DNA from: CAVWCQ01 sp963753545
GTDB lineage: Bacteria; Chloroflexota; Anaerolineae; Aggregatilineales; Aggregatilineaceae
NCBI GenBank assembly: GCA_963753545.1
Contig: CAVWCQ010000008.1
Span: forward strand, 744,001-808,000
DNA: 64,000 nucleotides
Direction of reading: 5' to 3'
In this document: in pieces, positions 54,097 to 63,108 of the stretch
Layout of the letters: every line of letters starts with the position of its first letter
Numbering within the stretch: position 1 is the first letter of the stretch
Notes under the pieces: model-generated
Databases searched by the model: none
What the model saw: the letters and a program-made list of their open reading frames with translations, nothing else
What the model was told of the DNA's origin: nothing
Position numbers and translations under genes: made by a program

Positions 54097-54711
54097 ATGT
54101 TCCGTTTGCTTCTGGTCCGGCATGGTGAAACCCAGGCCAATCTCGAACATCGCTGCGTGGGGCGCTGGGACGTACCTCTGACCGAAATCGGGCAGCAGCA
54201 GGCGGTACTGGTCGCCCAGCGGCTGGCGGATCGTCCCTTCGACGCGGTGTATGCCAGCGATCTACAGCGCGCCTGGGATACTGTTCAGACGATTATGGCG
54301 AGCCGCGACGGGTCGACGCCGCTGATTCGCGAGCCGCGCCTGCGTGAATATAACAAAGGCGAGTGGCAGGGTCTCACCTGGGACGATATCCGCGCCAACC
54401 GCGCCGAGGAATATTGTCGCTGGCGGGCAGATCGTGATCAGGCTCCCCCTGGCGGCGAGAAGCTCTCCGAGGTTGTAGTGCGCATGTCATCCGTGCTGGA
54501 CGATGCGCGCCGCGCCCATCCGGACGGGGATGTGCTGTTTATCGGGCACGGCACGTCGTTTCGCGTGCTGATCTGCTCGGTCATGGGCCTCAATCCGAAC
54601 CTCGCCTGGAGCATGAATACGGGCAATACCAGCCTGTCCGAACTGCATTTTTACCCCGAAAGCCCTGTCCTCTACTGCCTGAACGATACAGGGCACCTGG
54701 ATAGATCGTAA
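54097..54711 (+). CDS. Histidine phosphatase family protein
   Basis: A 204-residue phosphoglycerate-mutase-like phosphatase. The catalytic RHG is in LLVRHGETQANLEHRC, with the second Arg in FDAVYASDLQRAWDT and the second His in FIGHGTSFRVL. Family members act on small phosphate esters, such as alpha-ribazole phosphate or 2,3-bisphosphoglycerate; the substrate is open. It directly abuts the Nudix gene and shares a TAATG overlap with the next gene. Confidence 0.83.
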   Translation: MFRLLLVRHGETQANLEHRCVGRWDVPLTEIGQQQAVLVAQRLADRPFDAVYASDLQRAWDTVQTIMASRDGSTPLIREPRLREYNKGEWQGLTWDDIRANRAEEYCRWRADRDQAPPGGEKLSEVVVRMSSVLDDARRAHPDGDVLFIGHGTSFRVLICSVMGLNPNLAWSMNTGNTSLSELHFYPESPVLYCLNDTGHLDRS

Positions 54712-55904
54712 TGGGACAGCCCGGAAAACGGATCGCGATCCACGTCACCCCGGCGGCGGAACGGGCGCTGCGCGGCGGGCATCCCTGGGTGTTCGACAAG
54801 GCAGTTCTCAAGCAGAGCCGCGACGGGCAGGCGGGCGATCTCGCCGTGATTTTTGACAGCCAGGATCGCTTTATGGCGGTTGGGCTATACGATCCGGCCT
54901 CTCCGATCCGCATCCGAGTTCTCCAACACCGCACCCAGGCGACCATCGATCAGGGCTGGTTCACGGATCGGCTGCGCGCAGCGGCGGATGTGCGCCGTAA
55001 GCTTGTGGCGACGACCGGATATCGCCTTGTGCACGGCGAAAACGACGGCCTGCCCGGCCTGGTCGTGGATCGCTACGCCGAAACCCTGGTCATGAAACTT
55101 TATACCGCCGCGTGGTTCCCTCACCTGGACGCCGTGATCGCCGGGCTGCAAGCCGTCCAGCCGTTTGATCGCCTCGTGCTGCGCCTCAGCCGGGGATTTG
55201 ACGATCTGCAAGACGGGCAAATCCTCGTCGGGGAGCCGCTCACTGGCCCGGTGCAGTTTCTGGAAAACGGCCTGCACTTCGCGGCGGATGTGGTGCTGGG
55301 ACACAAGACCGGATTCTATTTCGATCAGCGCGACAACCGGGCACGCGTCCGCGATCTATCGGCGGGGGCATCCGTGCTCAACGTATTCGCCTACAGCGGC
55401 GCGTTTTCTGTCTGCGCGGCGGCGGGTGGGGCGAAATTTGTGCTCAGCCTGGATATCAGCGCCCCGGCCCTGGAGGCGGCGGAAGCGAATTTTGCGCTCA
55501 ACCAGGATCATCCGCGCGTTGCGGCGGCCCGGCACACGATCATGGTCGCGGATGCCTTCGACGCCCTGGAACAGCTTCACGCGGAGCGGCGGACGTTCGG
55601 CCTCGTCATTGTCGATCCACCATCGTTTGCCAAGAGTGAAGCGGAAGTGGATCGCGCGCTGGTCGCCTATGCTCGCCTGACTCGCCTGGCGCTGGGTGTG
55701 CTCTCGCCGGGCGGAGAATTGGTGATGTCGTCGTGTTCCAGCCGCGTCACGCCCGATGCTTTCTTCAAGACGGTGCAGCGCGCCGCCCGCGACTCTGGAC
55801 GCCCGCTGGCGAACATCACGACGACAGGCCACGCCCTTGATCACCCGATCACCTTCCCGGAGGGCGAATATTTGAAATGCCTGTTTGGGACAGTCGCGAG
55901 ATAA
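54711..55904 (+). CDS. rlmI: RlmI-like 23S rRNA cytosine-C5 methyltransferase
   Basis: A 397-residue protein: N-terminal PUA domain (ERALRGGHPWVFDKAV, DRFMAVGLYDPASPIRIRVL) and a SAM-dependent methyltransferase domain (KTGFYFDQRDNRARV, VLNVFAYSGAFSVCAAAGGA, IVDPPSFAKSEAEVD with the catalytic-loop DPPSF, ELVMSSCSSRV with the catalytic Cys). This matches RlmI (YccW), which methylates cytosine in 23S rRNA. Third gene of the operon. Confidence 0.83.
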   Translation: MGQPGKRIAIHVTPAAERALRGGHPWVFDKAVLKQSRDGQAGDLAVIFDSQDRFMAVGLYDPASPIRIRVLQHRTQATIDQGWFTDRLRAAADVRRKLVATTGYRLVHGENDGLPGLVVDRYAETLVMKLYTAAWFPHLDAVIAGLQAVQPFDRLVLRLSRGFDDLQDGQILVGEPLTGPVQFLENGLHFAADVVLGHKTGFYFDQRDNRARVRDLSAGASVLNVFAYSGAFSVCAAAGGAKFVLSLDISAPALEAAEANFALNQDHPRVAAARHTIMVADAFDALEQLHAERRTFGLVIVDPPSFAKSEAEVDRALVAYARLTRLALGVLSPGGELVMSSCSSRVTPDAFFKTVQRAARDSGRPLANITTTGHALDHPITFPEGEYLKCLFGTVAR

Positions 55905-55917
55905 CCTCGCCGCCCCC

Positions 55918-56449
55918 TTAGGCACGATAACCCAATAATCGAGCTATTGGGGCTAGGAGTGTGAGCATCCTCTGGAAAATGACGGGAGGCTGCGTGACAC
56001 GAATCTCATCCCAATAGCTTTGCACAAGGACTGCGGTCTGTAAGAAGTTCGAGGGTTTGCCCTCTGCGTCAAGTTTGCCTTCCCGCGCGAGCCTGAAAAG
56101 AGTTTCAAAGAAGCCGTCAATCCGCAGCGCCGGACGGAACTCCTGCATGTAGTGCGCCTCCGTATCCCCACCATTCCAGAAGAAATGCGGAAGTCATGGG
56201 TGGGATCGTTACGACTTCCCCCGGCCCTGCCGTTCGTTCACGACCTGCAACACTGAAGTTCAGCGTTCCTTCCAGAATTTCAAACCGATTTTCCTGCATG
56301 GGATGGACATGTTCCGGCTCTTTGGATCCATGCGGTGCGTTAAAACACTCGATTTGCAGCAGCTGCCCGGTGTTATCCGCCCCGGTTTGGCGAAAGATCA
56401 TGCGCTGCCCCGTGCGTGGATTGAGAATCTGGTCACCCGTATGAATCAT
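55918..56449 (-). CDS. Cupin-domain protein (one frameshift)
   Basis: The first frame, from ATG 56449, gives a cupin with EHVHPMQENRFEILEG (His-x-His and Glu ligands) and AGPGEVVTIPPMT. One extra T near 56190 breaks it; removing it restores PMTPHFFWNGGDTEAHYMQEFRPALR, which is normal for this cupin group. The second part continues as a helical tail (FFETLFRLAREGKLDAEGKPS, QRMLTLLAPIARLLGYRA) ending at 55918. This layout is common for cupins with a C-terminal helical extension; ligand and function are unknown. Confidence 0.75.
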
Positions 56450-56542
56450 GTTCGCCTCCTACCATGAGTATCTATTCGATTTTAAAACAATTGGCGGCCC
56501 AAAGGCATCACGATCAGGTGCACATTGAAGACGTCAAAAAAA

Positions 56543-56608
56543 CCCTCGCCAATCAAGTTGGCGAGGGGCACGATACGCAGGCATCGTCAGATGCACCGGG
56601 GGTGAGGT
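56543..56608 (+). repeat. CCCTC hairpin repeat, copy 5
   Basis: Stem CCCTCGCCAA/TTGGCGAGGG (56543-56567), then a variable part and the conserved tail GGGGGTGAGGT. It ends six bases before the acr3 stop codon on the minus strand. Confidence 0.7.
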
Positions 56609-56613
56609 AAAAA

Positions 56614-57718
56614 TTAGCCTTTTGTTGCCACTGCCGCTGGCACAGTCTTATCCCCCACGAAGAAGCGCCGACCCAGCCACAGCGCCACGTAGACCAGCCC
56701 GATCAGCACGGGAACCTCGATCAGCGGGCCGACCACCGTTGCCAGCGCTTCGCCCGACGCGATGCCAAACGATCCCACTGCGACGGCGATTGCCAGTTCA
56801 AAATTGTTACTCGCCGCCGTGAAGGACAGCGTCGCCGATTCGTCGTAATGGAAGCCCATCCGCCGCGACATGCAGAAGCTGAGCGGCGAACATGATGCCG
56901 AAGTAGACCAGCAGCGGCAGCGCGATCCGCAGCACGTCGCCCGGCTTATCGACAATCTTTTCGCCCTGCATGCTGAACATCACGACGATGGTGAACAGCA
57001 GGCCGATGATCGCCGTCCGGCCCAGTTTGGGCGCGAACTGCCCATCATACCACTCGCGCCCCCGCTGGCGGATCAGGCTGAAACGGGTGATGATCCCGGC
57101 GGCGAGCGGAATCCCCAGGAAGATGAACACGCTCTTGGCGATATCGCCCATCGTCACGCCAACTTCCGCCGTATCCGCACCGAACAGCTTGGGCACAACG
57201 GTCAGATAGAAGTAGGCGAGCGGGCTGTACATAATAATCTGAAACACCGAATTGAGCGCGACCAGCACGGCGCAGTCTTCGCTGCTGCCGCCCGCCAGCA
57301 TATTCCAGATCAGCACCATGGCGATGCAGCGCGCCAGCCCGACGATGATCAGCCCGGTGCGGTATTCCGGCTTGTCGGAGAGGAACAGCCACGCCAGCGC
57401 AGTCATCAAGGCCGGGCCGATGATCCAGTTCTGGAAAATCGACATGCCAAACAGGCGGCCCTTGCCGCGCAGATGGCCCAGTTCCTCATATTTCACTTTC
57501 GCCAGCACGGGATACATCATCCACAGCAGCCCGACAGCAATCGGGAAGGAGACGGTATCAATGCGCAGCGAGTTGAATGTGTCCTGAATGTCGGGGATGA
57601 TCGCGCCCAACGCGATCCCGGCGATCATTGCCAGGAAAATCCACAGCGGCAGGAAGCGATCCAGCAGCGACAACCGCTGGAAAATAGTGCTGGTTTGGGC
57701 AGCAGGTGATGAGGCCAT
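56614..57718 (-). CDS. acr3: Arsenite efflux permease, Acr3 family (one frameshift)
   Basis: A ten-helix arsenite exporter of the Acr3/ArsB-BASS fold. The first frame runs from ATG 57718 through SFPIAVGLLWMMYPVLAKVKYEEL and GLARCIAMVLIWNMLAGG, which holds the conserved Cys for As(III), to about 56881. Removing one C joins it to FCMSRRMGFHYDESATLSF and GPLIEVPVLIGLVYVAL. Repaired length about 367 residues, normal for Acr3. It lies just downstream of arsC on the same strand and pumps out the arsenite made by it. Confidence 0.8.
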
Positions 57719-57725
57719 AAAATTT

Positions 57726-58147
57726 TTACTCCTGATTATCTAAAACGGGCAAAATACGGCGAATTATATCGTCACGCACGGCGCGAAAAACGGGCATTAC
57801 CTGATCGGCTGATCCGCTGGCCTGAGCTGGGTCCGGGAAGCCGATATGCACCCGCTTCCCCTGTCCAAACCAGACCGGGCAGTTCTCCGCCGCGTCGTCG
57901 CAAACGGTAATGACCAGATCGAACGGTTGGTTCATAAAGGTATTGAGAGCTTCGGATAGGCTCCCTCGTGTTGGATGCCGATTTCGGACAAAGCTCGTAG
58001 GGCGTAGGGATGCACCGCCTCGCTAGGTGTGGTCCCGGCGCTGAATGCCTGCCACGTCTCGCCCCGCCGCGCGTTGATGATCGCCTCGGCCATCTGGGAT
58101 CGGCACGAATTCCCCGTACACAGGATCAACACCCGGCGTTTATCCAA
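57726..58147 (-). CDS. arsC: Arsenate reductase, thioredoxin-type (one frameshift)
   Basis: Reduces arsenate to arsenite by a LMW-phosphatase fold. The P-loop is ILCTGNSCRSQMAE (Cys10 and Arg16), and the redox pair is in ITVCDDAAENCPVW. The frame changes near 57961 (between IQHEG and SLSEALNTFMNQPFDLVI). Repaired length about 140 residues, typical. TTG start at 58147 after GGAGCGCAAG. No ArsR gene is adjacent. The pair arsC-acr3 follows the same strand with a seven-base gap. Confidence 0.8.
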
Positions 58148-58210
58148 CTTGCGCTCCTTTAATTGACTGCTGCCCTCCCGATACTACAGAACATATCGAT
58201 GGTTGTCAAT

Positions 58211-58783
58211 TTAAATTTGTTTAAACGGTCGTACTGGGCCGTGCCCTGGATAGATGGTGTGAACCTTGAGCGCCCGAAGTCTTTCCCAACTCGCCGCGAG
58301 TTCATCCTCCTCGCCTTCCATCGGGAAGCGCAGATCTCCAATGAAGGCGATCCCCTCATCCAGCACAAGCGTCACGCTGTCATCCGAATGGCCCGGCGTG
58401 CTGATGATTTGCCCCTGGATGCCCAACGCTGCCAGGAACGCGCGGCTGTCCTGGGTAGCAAGCGTAATCGCGTCGCTCAGATCGATCTCCTGATACGGGT
58501 GCTCTGGTTTCATATAGCTTTTCAGCACCGGGATCGCCGTCCGTTGCGTCTCCAGAACGATCAGCTTCGCGCCCGCCTGTTTAACTTCCTGGGCGATTCC
58601 CGCGTGATCGGGGTGATAGTGCGTGATCAGCAGATGCCCCGGCAGCGTCGTTCCGGCCCGTTTGATCTGAGACTGAAGGAAGGGCAGCGTTCCCGGCCAC
58701 CCGACATCGATCAACAGCCGGGGTTTCGTATCCGCCAGGATGTAATAGTTGGTCGATTGGTAGCCAACGTTGACAATGTTCAT
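58211..58783 (-). CDS. MBL-fold metallo-hydrolase
   Basis: A 190-residue metallo-beta-lactamase-fold hydrolase. Metal ligands: LLITHYHPDHAGI (HxHxDH), the downstream His in IISTPGHSDDSVTL, Asp in AFIGDLRF and His in TIYPGHGP. Members include glyoxalase II-like and quorum-lactone hydrolases; the substrate is not clear. Start ATG 58783, preferred to a longer frame lacking a ribosome site. It is upstream of arsC on the same strand, with 63 bases between them that are AT-rich (AATTTAAATT palindrome). Confidence 0.8.
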   Translation of the reverse strand: MNIVNVGYQSTNYYILADTKPRLLIDVGWPGTLPFLQSQIKRAGTTLPGHLLITHYHPDHAGIAQEVKQAGAKLIVLETQRTAIPVLKSYMKPEHPYQEIDLSDAITLATQDSRAFLAALGIQGQIISTPGHSDDSVTLVLDEGIAFIGDLRFPMEGEEDELAASWERLRALKVHTIYPGHGPVRPFKQI

Positions 58784-58884
58784 GGTCAGATCACCAGATT
58801 GAACAGATATCCCGCATTGTATACGCATTCAAAATAGTGGTCACGCTTGACTCGTGATTGGGGCGTTTTGAGGGGTAGAGAATT

Positions 58885-58911
58885 GGGAGTCCCCTATCAT
58901 AGGGGACTCCC
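58885..58911 (-). terminator. Long perfect hairpin after the protease gene
   Basis: Arms of 13 bases, GGGAGTCCCCTAT and ATAGGGGACTCCC, are separated by one base. It lies 23 bases after the stop of the secreted protease gene. There is no T run, so it may be a processing or stabilising hairpin as much as a terminator. Confidence 0.55.
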
Positions 58912-58934
58912 GAAAACCGAAAGCATCGGCCTGA

Positions 58935-59717
58935 TTATTGAGCGAAGCTGTTGATGAAGTCCAGCGCATAGGGGAGATCGATGCGGTTGGAATAGGTAAC
59001 GCCAGTGCAGTTGCCATTGGTCACGTAGGAATTTACCGCCAGGATGATGTTCGTTCCGCCCAACAGGTCTGGCCCACCCGAATCCCCGAAGCAGGTGCCG
59101 CCCTTACCTTTAGCTGGATTGGCGGTGAGTTTGATGTACTCGTCGCTCTGGACGTTGTTACTGTCGATCAGCAGGCTCGGCGCATAATACCGTGTGGCGA
59201 TGAAGACATCTTGCGGCTGCCCTCCACCGCGCTCGAATCCGATGACGCCGTAACCGACGAGATCGATTTCAGACCGCATGTCCAGCGTATCAACGAGGCC
59301 GGGCGAGGGAAGAGCGCCATAACTCACCCCAGTGAGCGGTGTATCCAAAACAACAACCGCTACATCATGGGTGTCGAAACCAGGCAAACCAGGCGCGCAG
59401 CCGAGGCACCAGTCGGGATGGGGATGGAAGGTTCCCGTCACGAATGTTGCGCCAAAAGGAGGCCCACTCTTGAAGGAAACATAAACAGGTCCAGAATTGG
59501 GATCAAAGCAGTGTGCTGCCGTTACAAAGCGGCTTGGTGAGATCAGCGTCCCGGAACAGAAGTAGGCATACTGTGTACCTGGGATCGGCTGATAGGCAAT
59601 ACCGACATAAGGATGTGCATCGCCATCGGGCTGGCCGTTGGTGACTGCCTCACTGACATTGGCTGGAACCAGCAGCATCGTCACAAGCAGGACAAGCACG
59701 AGTGTCAATTTTTTCAT
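58935..59717 (-). CDS. Secreted trypsin-like serine protease
   Basis: A 260-residue S1A protease with a Sec signal peptide (LTLVLVLLVTMLLVPANVSEA). Catalytic triad: His69 (TAAHC), Asp118 (HDVAVVVLD) and Ser213 (CFGDSGGPD). Extra Cys pairs (FCSGTLISP ... DWCLGCAP) suggest disulfides. Such chymotrypsin-fold proteases are uncommon in most bacteria but recur in Chloroflexota and Actinobacteria. Mature enzyme acts outside the cell. The short distance from the signal peptide to VTNGQPDG suggests a small pro-region. Confidence 0.85.
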   Translation of the reverse strand: MKKLTLVLVLLVTMLLVPANVSEAVTNGQPDGDAHPYVGIAYQPIPGTQYAYFCSGTLISPSRFVTAAHCFDPNSGPVYVSFKSGPPFGATFVTGTFHPHPDWCLGCAPGLPGFDTHDVAVVVLDTPLTGVSYGALPSPGLVDTLDMRSEIDLVGYGVIGFERGGGQPQDVFIATRYYAPSLLIDSNNVQSDEYIKLTANPAKGKGGTCFGDSGGPDLLGGTNIILAVNSYVTNGNCTGVTYSNRIDLPYALDFINSFAQ

Positions 59718-60212
59718 AGTTGTTCCCCCTCAAGACCGTATCTATGGTATGCGCGGCGCTGTGTATCACGCGCCAGCGTAGATAGATATCAAGATTTGTT
59801 CCGGCATTATGGGGCCTGCCTGATCGCGGTTTTTGGATAGCTCAGAGTGATCCGGTTTTCCTTTGAGCAGATGATCTGGATGTGATCAGGCAGTTTGTTA
59901 AGATTGGTCCATCAGTCAATGGGATATTGGCTCATCTAGTTGAACAGCGCGCGTCCTCCTTTAGCATTGAAAGATAAATAATAATACATTCATGAATGTA
60001 CTTAAATCATAGGTAAGGCTGCTATTGTTGCCAAATCGTTACGAGATATTGAGATGGCATGCAGAGCAGGACGATTTCCCCCTTCTTTTACTTGGGTAAC
60101 CATGTGTGGCATCTTCGCGTAGGGCGGGATAACAAGCCCGTCCTTGCCGATCCACTATTGATCCACCTGGGATGGTGTATGATAAAGGCAGGCATCTGCA
60201 GGAGTTCAAGCC
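59718..60212. other. Intergenic region with a TetR-type palindrome
   Basis: No gene recognised. The notable signal is a 16-base perfect palindrome at 59985-60000. A GGGCGGG/CCCGTCC hairpin sits at 60121-60142. The rest shows no clear structure. Confidence 0.6.
59985..60000. promoter_or_regulatory. Perfect palindrome resembling a TetR/AcrR operator
   Basis: TACATTCATGAATGTA is a perfect 16-base palindrome. Its ACATTC/GAATGT halves resemble the AcrR operator of enterobacteria (TACATACATT...AATGTATGTA, from memory). No TetR-family gene is in the window. Confidence 0.5.
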
Positions 60213-60707
60213 GTGATCATCATTCGTCCATATGCGCAGCAAGATGCGCACCGGGTAGGCGTCCTAATCGCCGAGACGTTCGGAACCTTCAACCTCGATT
60301 ATGCTACCCCTGAAGAACGCGGCCTGCTGCTGGGGCCGTTTCGGCACGCGCATTCCGAGGACCCCGCCCACTGTCAGGCTATAGTGGATATCCTAACTGC
60401 TGACATGATCTTCGTGGCCGAAGATGCGGGGAAAATTGTCGGAGTGCTGCGCGGCAGACCGGACCGTCTGCAAAGCCTGTTTGTCGATGCAGCCTATCAT
60501 CGCCAGGGCATCGGACGCCGCCTCGTTGAACGGTTCGAGGAAGAAGCCCGGCGACAGGGCGCAGCGGAGATACAATGTGCCGCGACCCTATATGCGGTCC
60601 CGTTTTATCGGCGCATGGGCTATGAAAACATCGGCGAAGTGGAAACCGGGCCGTGTTTTGACGGGGAGTATTTCATGTGGCAGCCGATGCGAAAAGTGCT
60701 TTCATAG
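60213..60707 (+). CDS. GNAT-family N-acetyltransferase
   Basis: A 164-residue GNAT enzyme. The acetyl-CoA loop is VDAAYHRQGIGRRLVERFE (Q/RxxGxG/A), with the beta-strand before it (GVLRGRPDRLQSLFV) and the final part ATLYAVPFYRRMGYENIGEVE. The N-terminus MIIIRPYAQQDAHRVGVL is usual. GTG start at 60213. Substrate unknown. It converges with the response-regulator gene; the stops overlap by six bases. Confidence 0.82.
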   Translation: MIIIRPYAQQDAHRVGVLIAETFGTFNLDYATPEERGLLLGPFRHAHSEDPAHCQAIVDILTADMIFVAEDAGKIVGVLRGRPDRLQSLFVDAAYHRQGIGRRLVERFEEEARRQGAAEIQCAATLYAVPFYRRMGYENIGEVETGPCFDGEYFMWQPMRKVLS

Positions 60708-61097
60708 GTCGCATATCTGACTCGGAGTTGGTTCAGGAGGCAGCAGGGTATTGAACGTCTCAATCAACTTTTCCACGGTAAAGGGTTTAGTCAAACAGCA
60801 GTCTGCCAGCTCCTGAATTTGTGATATCAGCGTGAGATCAGCGGTCATCACGATGATTTTCGCTCCTGAAGAGTGCCACAGATCGATGTTCTGGCGCAGA
60901 AGCTCTATTCCCGACACTTTCGGAAGGTGCAAGTCCATGAGAATTAGCCGGGGCGTGAAGACCTGAAATCGCTCTTGAGCCTTCAATCCATCTCCAATGA
61001 GTTCAATGTCAACATCCAATGCCATTTCTGCAATATCTAGAATGGCATTCCCCAGGTCAGGATCATCTTCAACGACAATTACGGATGGTCTACTCAT
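60702..61097 (-). CDS. Stand-alone response-regulator receiver protein
   Basis: A 131-residue receiver domain with no output domain. Acidic pocket EDD (VIVVEDDPDLG), phospho-acceptor Asp in LILMDLHLPKVSG, Thr in IVMTADL and Lys in CLTKPFTVEK. Start ATG 61097 after AAGGATCCCC; the gene overlaps the histidine kinase gene by eight bases. It probably takes phosphate from that kinase and acts by protein contact, as in CheY-like or phosphorelay systems. Confidence 0.82.
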   Translation of the reverse strand: MSRPSVIVVEDDPDLGNAILDIAEMALDVDIELIGDGLKAQERFQVFTPRLILMDLHLPKVSGIELLRQNIDLWHSSGAKIIVMTADLTLISQIQELADCCLTKPFTVEKLIETFNTLLPPEPTPSQICDL

Positions 61098-63012
61098 GGG
61101 GATCCTTCCCTGTTTCAGGCTCCAAGCAAAACGTGACCGTGAAAGTGGTGCCTTTGTCCAGTTCGCTATGAACCTTAATATCCGCATTCATCAACGTCGC
61201 AAGCCCTTTGACTATCGATAAACCCAGTCCGACACCGCGATTAACATCTCGCGTCAATGTGCCATCGGCCTGGTAAAATGCGTCAAAAATATGTTCTTGG
61301 GTCTCGGGGGACATACCGGGACCTGTGTCGGAGACCTGCAACTGCCAGTGGGCATCGTCTGGACAGTTGATGCTGATGGCAACCGAGCCTTGTTGCGTGA
61401 ATTTGATGGCGTTATCACTCAGGTTAAGCAGTATTTGTCTCAGATGCGCAACATCGCCGCTCAACGTGGGCGGCACTCGTTGTCCGACTTCCGTCGATAA
61501 GGTTAACCCTTTGCGCTCCGCGATGATACACATCATCGACTTAATCTCATCAAGCAAGACTCTCGGTTCAAACTCGGCGTAATGAACCTCGATCTTGTGA
61601 GCATGTGCCCGCGCCTCGCTCAGCAGGTTCTCAACAAATCGGGTCAATTGAAACACACTTGCCAAAATGGCGTCAAACATCTGCCGATCCTTGTCGCCAA
61701 GCGCTGCATCCAACCGCTTTTGAAGCATCTGTGTCCGCAGCACAATAATGCTGAGTGGCGTGCGTGCGTCATGGCTCACATTGGCCAGTATCTGCGTTTT
61801 CACGCGCAGCGCCTCAAGCGCCTGATCGCGCGCAAAAACAAGCTCCTGCTGCACCCGCTGGCGTTCCACGATTTCATCCTGGAGGTGCAGGTTTGACTGT
61901 TCGAGTTGTTTTGTACGTTCTACCACCCGAGATTCGAGTTCATCGCGCGCGTTTTCCAGGGCATGTTGCGTCTGCCCCAACGTTTCAAGCAGATCATTGA
62001 ATCCACGGCCCAGGTTCGTGATCTCGTCGTTTCCCGAATCCGGCACTCGCAGGGCGATATCGTTGGTCGAGCGGATTTGCCGGATAACATCGCCCATCTT
62101 ACTCATTCGCGTCAGGATCGTTCGTTCCATCAGCAGAAAGATCATCGCCGTGAATAACAGCGTGACCAGTCCAATCGCCGCGAACAGGTAATATAGACTG
62201 GAAATCCCCTGCCGGTAAATATTGCGTGGAATTTCAACCGATATCACGTCAGCTGGTTGGCCATAAATATCATAGACGGCCGCATATCCAGTGAAACTTT
62301 CGTGACCCTGTGCCTGGGTGAAAAGGTCGCTGTCGGCAGACGGCGTCATCTGTGCAGGATGCAAGTTGGCGGGCAGCAGCGGATCAGTAATGTCATGGAT
62401 ATGAACATCCACATGAACGAGTTCGCTCAGGGCTGCAACCCGTGCTTCCGTCAAAAAGCGGCCAAAAATCAAGGTGCCGCGCACAGGGCCTTCGTTAGCC
62501 GTAGTCACGATGGGGCGTGCGGCGAACATCAATAGACCCTCTGGTAGATTGAGCCATCCAGTCAATTGGCTGGTGGGGGAGTCGTGGGCAAGCAGCACCC
62601 CTCGATCAAAATGTTCCAACAAACTGGCTGGGAGCGGAACTTCTTTCTGGTCGCTGAGATCGTACGCCTTGCCAAACACAACTGTTCCGCGCTGGTCAAC
62701 AAACAATACGATATTGGTTTCCAGCACGAACCATGTGTTATCCATCAGGTTGTCTTCGACATACTCTTCGTTGTAATCGGCAATGAATTTGTATGTGTCG
62801 TCCCAGGCTGACCAATCGTGGGTGGTCGTGTCGAGCGCCTGTGTTTCTTCCTGCAGCGCGCGCATGACGCGATCCATATGCTGGTGCATCTCACGCGTTT
62901 CCAGCCGTGAAAAGCTTCGCATGATAATCGCCTGCGAAATTGTAAAGAAAAGCGCAACAATCAAGACAAATAGGATTGTGCTTATAAGTAGAACTTTACG
63001 GCGAAGCGACAC
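61090..63012 (-). CDS. CHASE4/HAMP sensor histidine kinase
   Basis: A 640-residue membrane sensor. Helix 1 (VLLISTILFVLIVALFFTISQAI) and helix 2 near residue 290 enclose an extracytoplasmic CHASE4 domain (HDWSAWDDTYKFI). A HAMP linker and coiled coil follow. The kinase core shows H-box ILANVSHDARTPLSIIVLR (phospho-His), N-box LNLSDNAIKF, G1 DTGPGMS and G2 GVGLGLSIVKGL. The signal recognised is unknown. It pairs with the overlapping receiver gene. Confidence 0.87.
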   Translation of the reverse strand: MSLRRKVLLISTILFVLIVALFFTISQAIIMRSFSRLETREMHQHMDRVMRALQEETQALDTTTHDWSAWDDTYKFIADYNEEYVEDNLMDNTWFVLETNIVLFVDQRGTVVFGKAYDLSDQKEVPLPASLLEHFDRGVLLAHDSPTSQLTGWLNLPEGLLMFAARPIVTTANEGPVRGTLIFGRFLTEARVAALSELVHVDVHIHDITDPLLPANLHPAQMTPSADSDLFTQAQGHESFTGYAAVYDIYGQPADVISVEIPRNIYRQGISSLYYLFAAIGLVTLLFTAMIFLLMERTILTRMSKMGDVIRQIRSTNDIALRVPDSGNDEITNLGRGFNDLLETLGQTQHALENARDELESRVVERTKQLEQSNLHLQDEIVERQRVQQELVFARDQALEALRVKTQILANVSHDARTPLSIIVLRTQMLQKRLDAALGDKDRQMFDAILASVFQLTRFVENLLSEARAHAHKIEVHYAEFEPRVLLDEIKSMMCIIAERKGLTLSTEVGQRVPPTLSGDVAHLRQILLNLSDNAIKFTQQGSVAISINCPDDAHWQLQVSDTGPGMSPETQEHIFDAFYQADGTLTRDVNRGVGLGLSIVKGLATLMNADIKVHSELDKGTTFTVTFCLEPETGKDPHE

Positions 63013-63108
63013 GTCATTTCTCCCCTATTCCCTATCTGTAGCATACCCGATAATTTGTTAAGATGCCATGAAAAATTAATGAAAAGTCGAGATGATCTTG
63101 TAAAAAAG

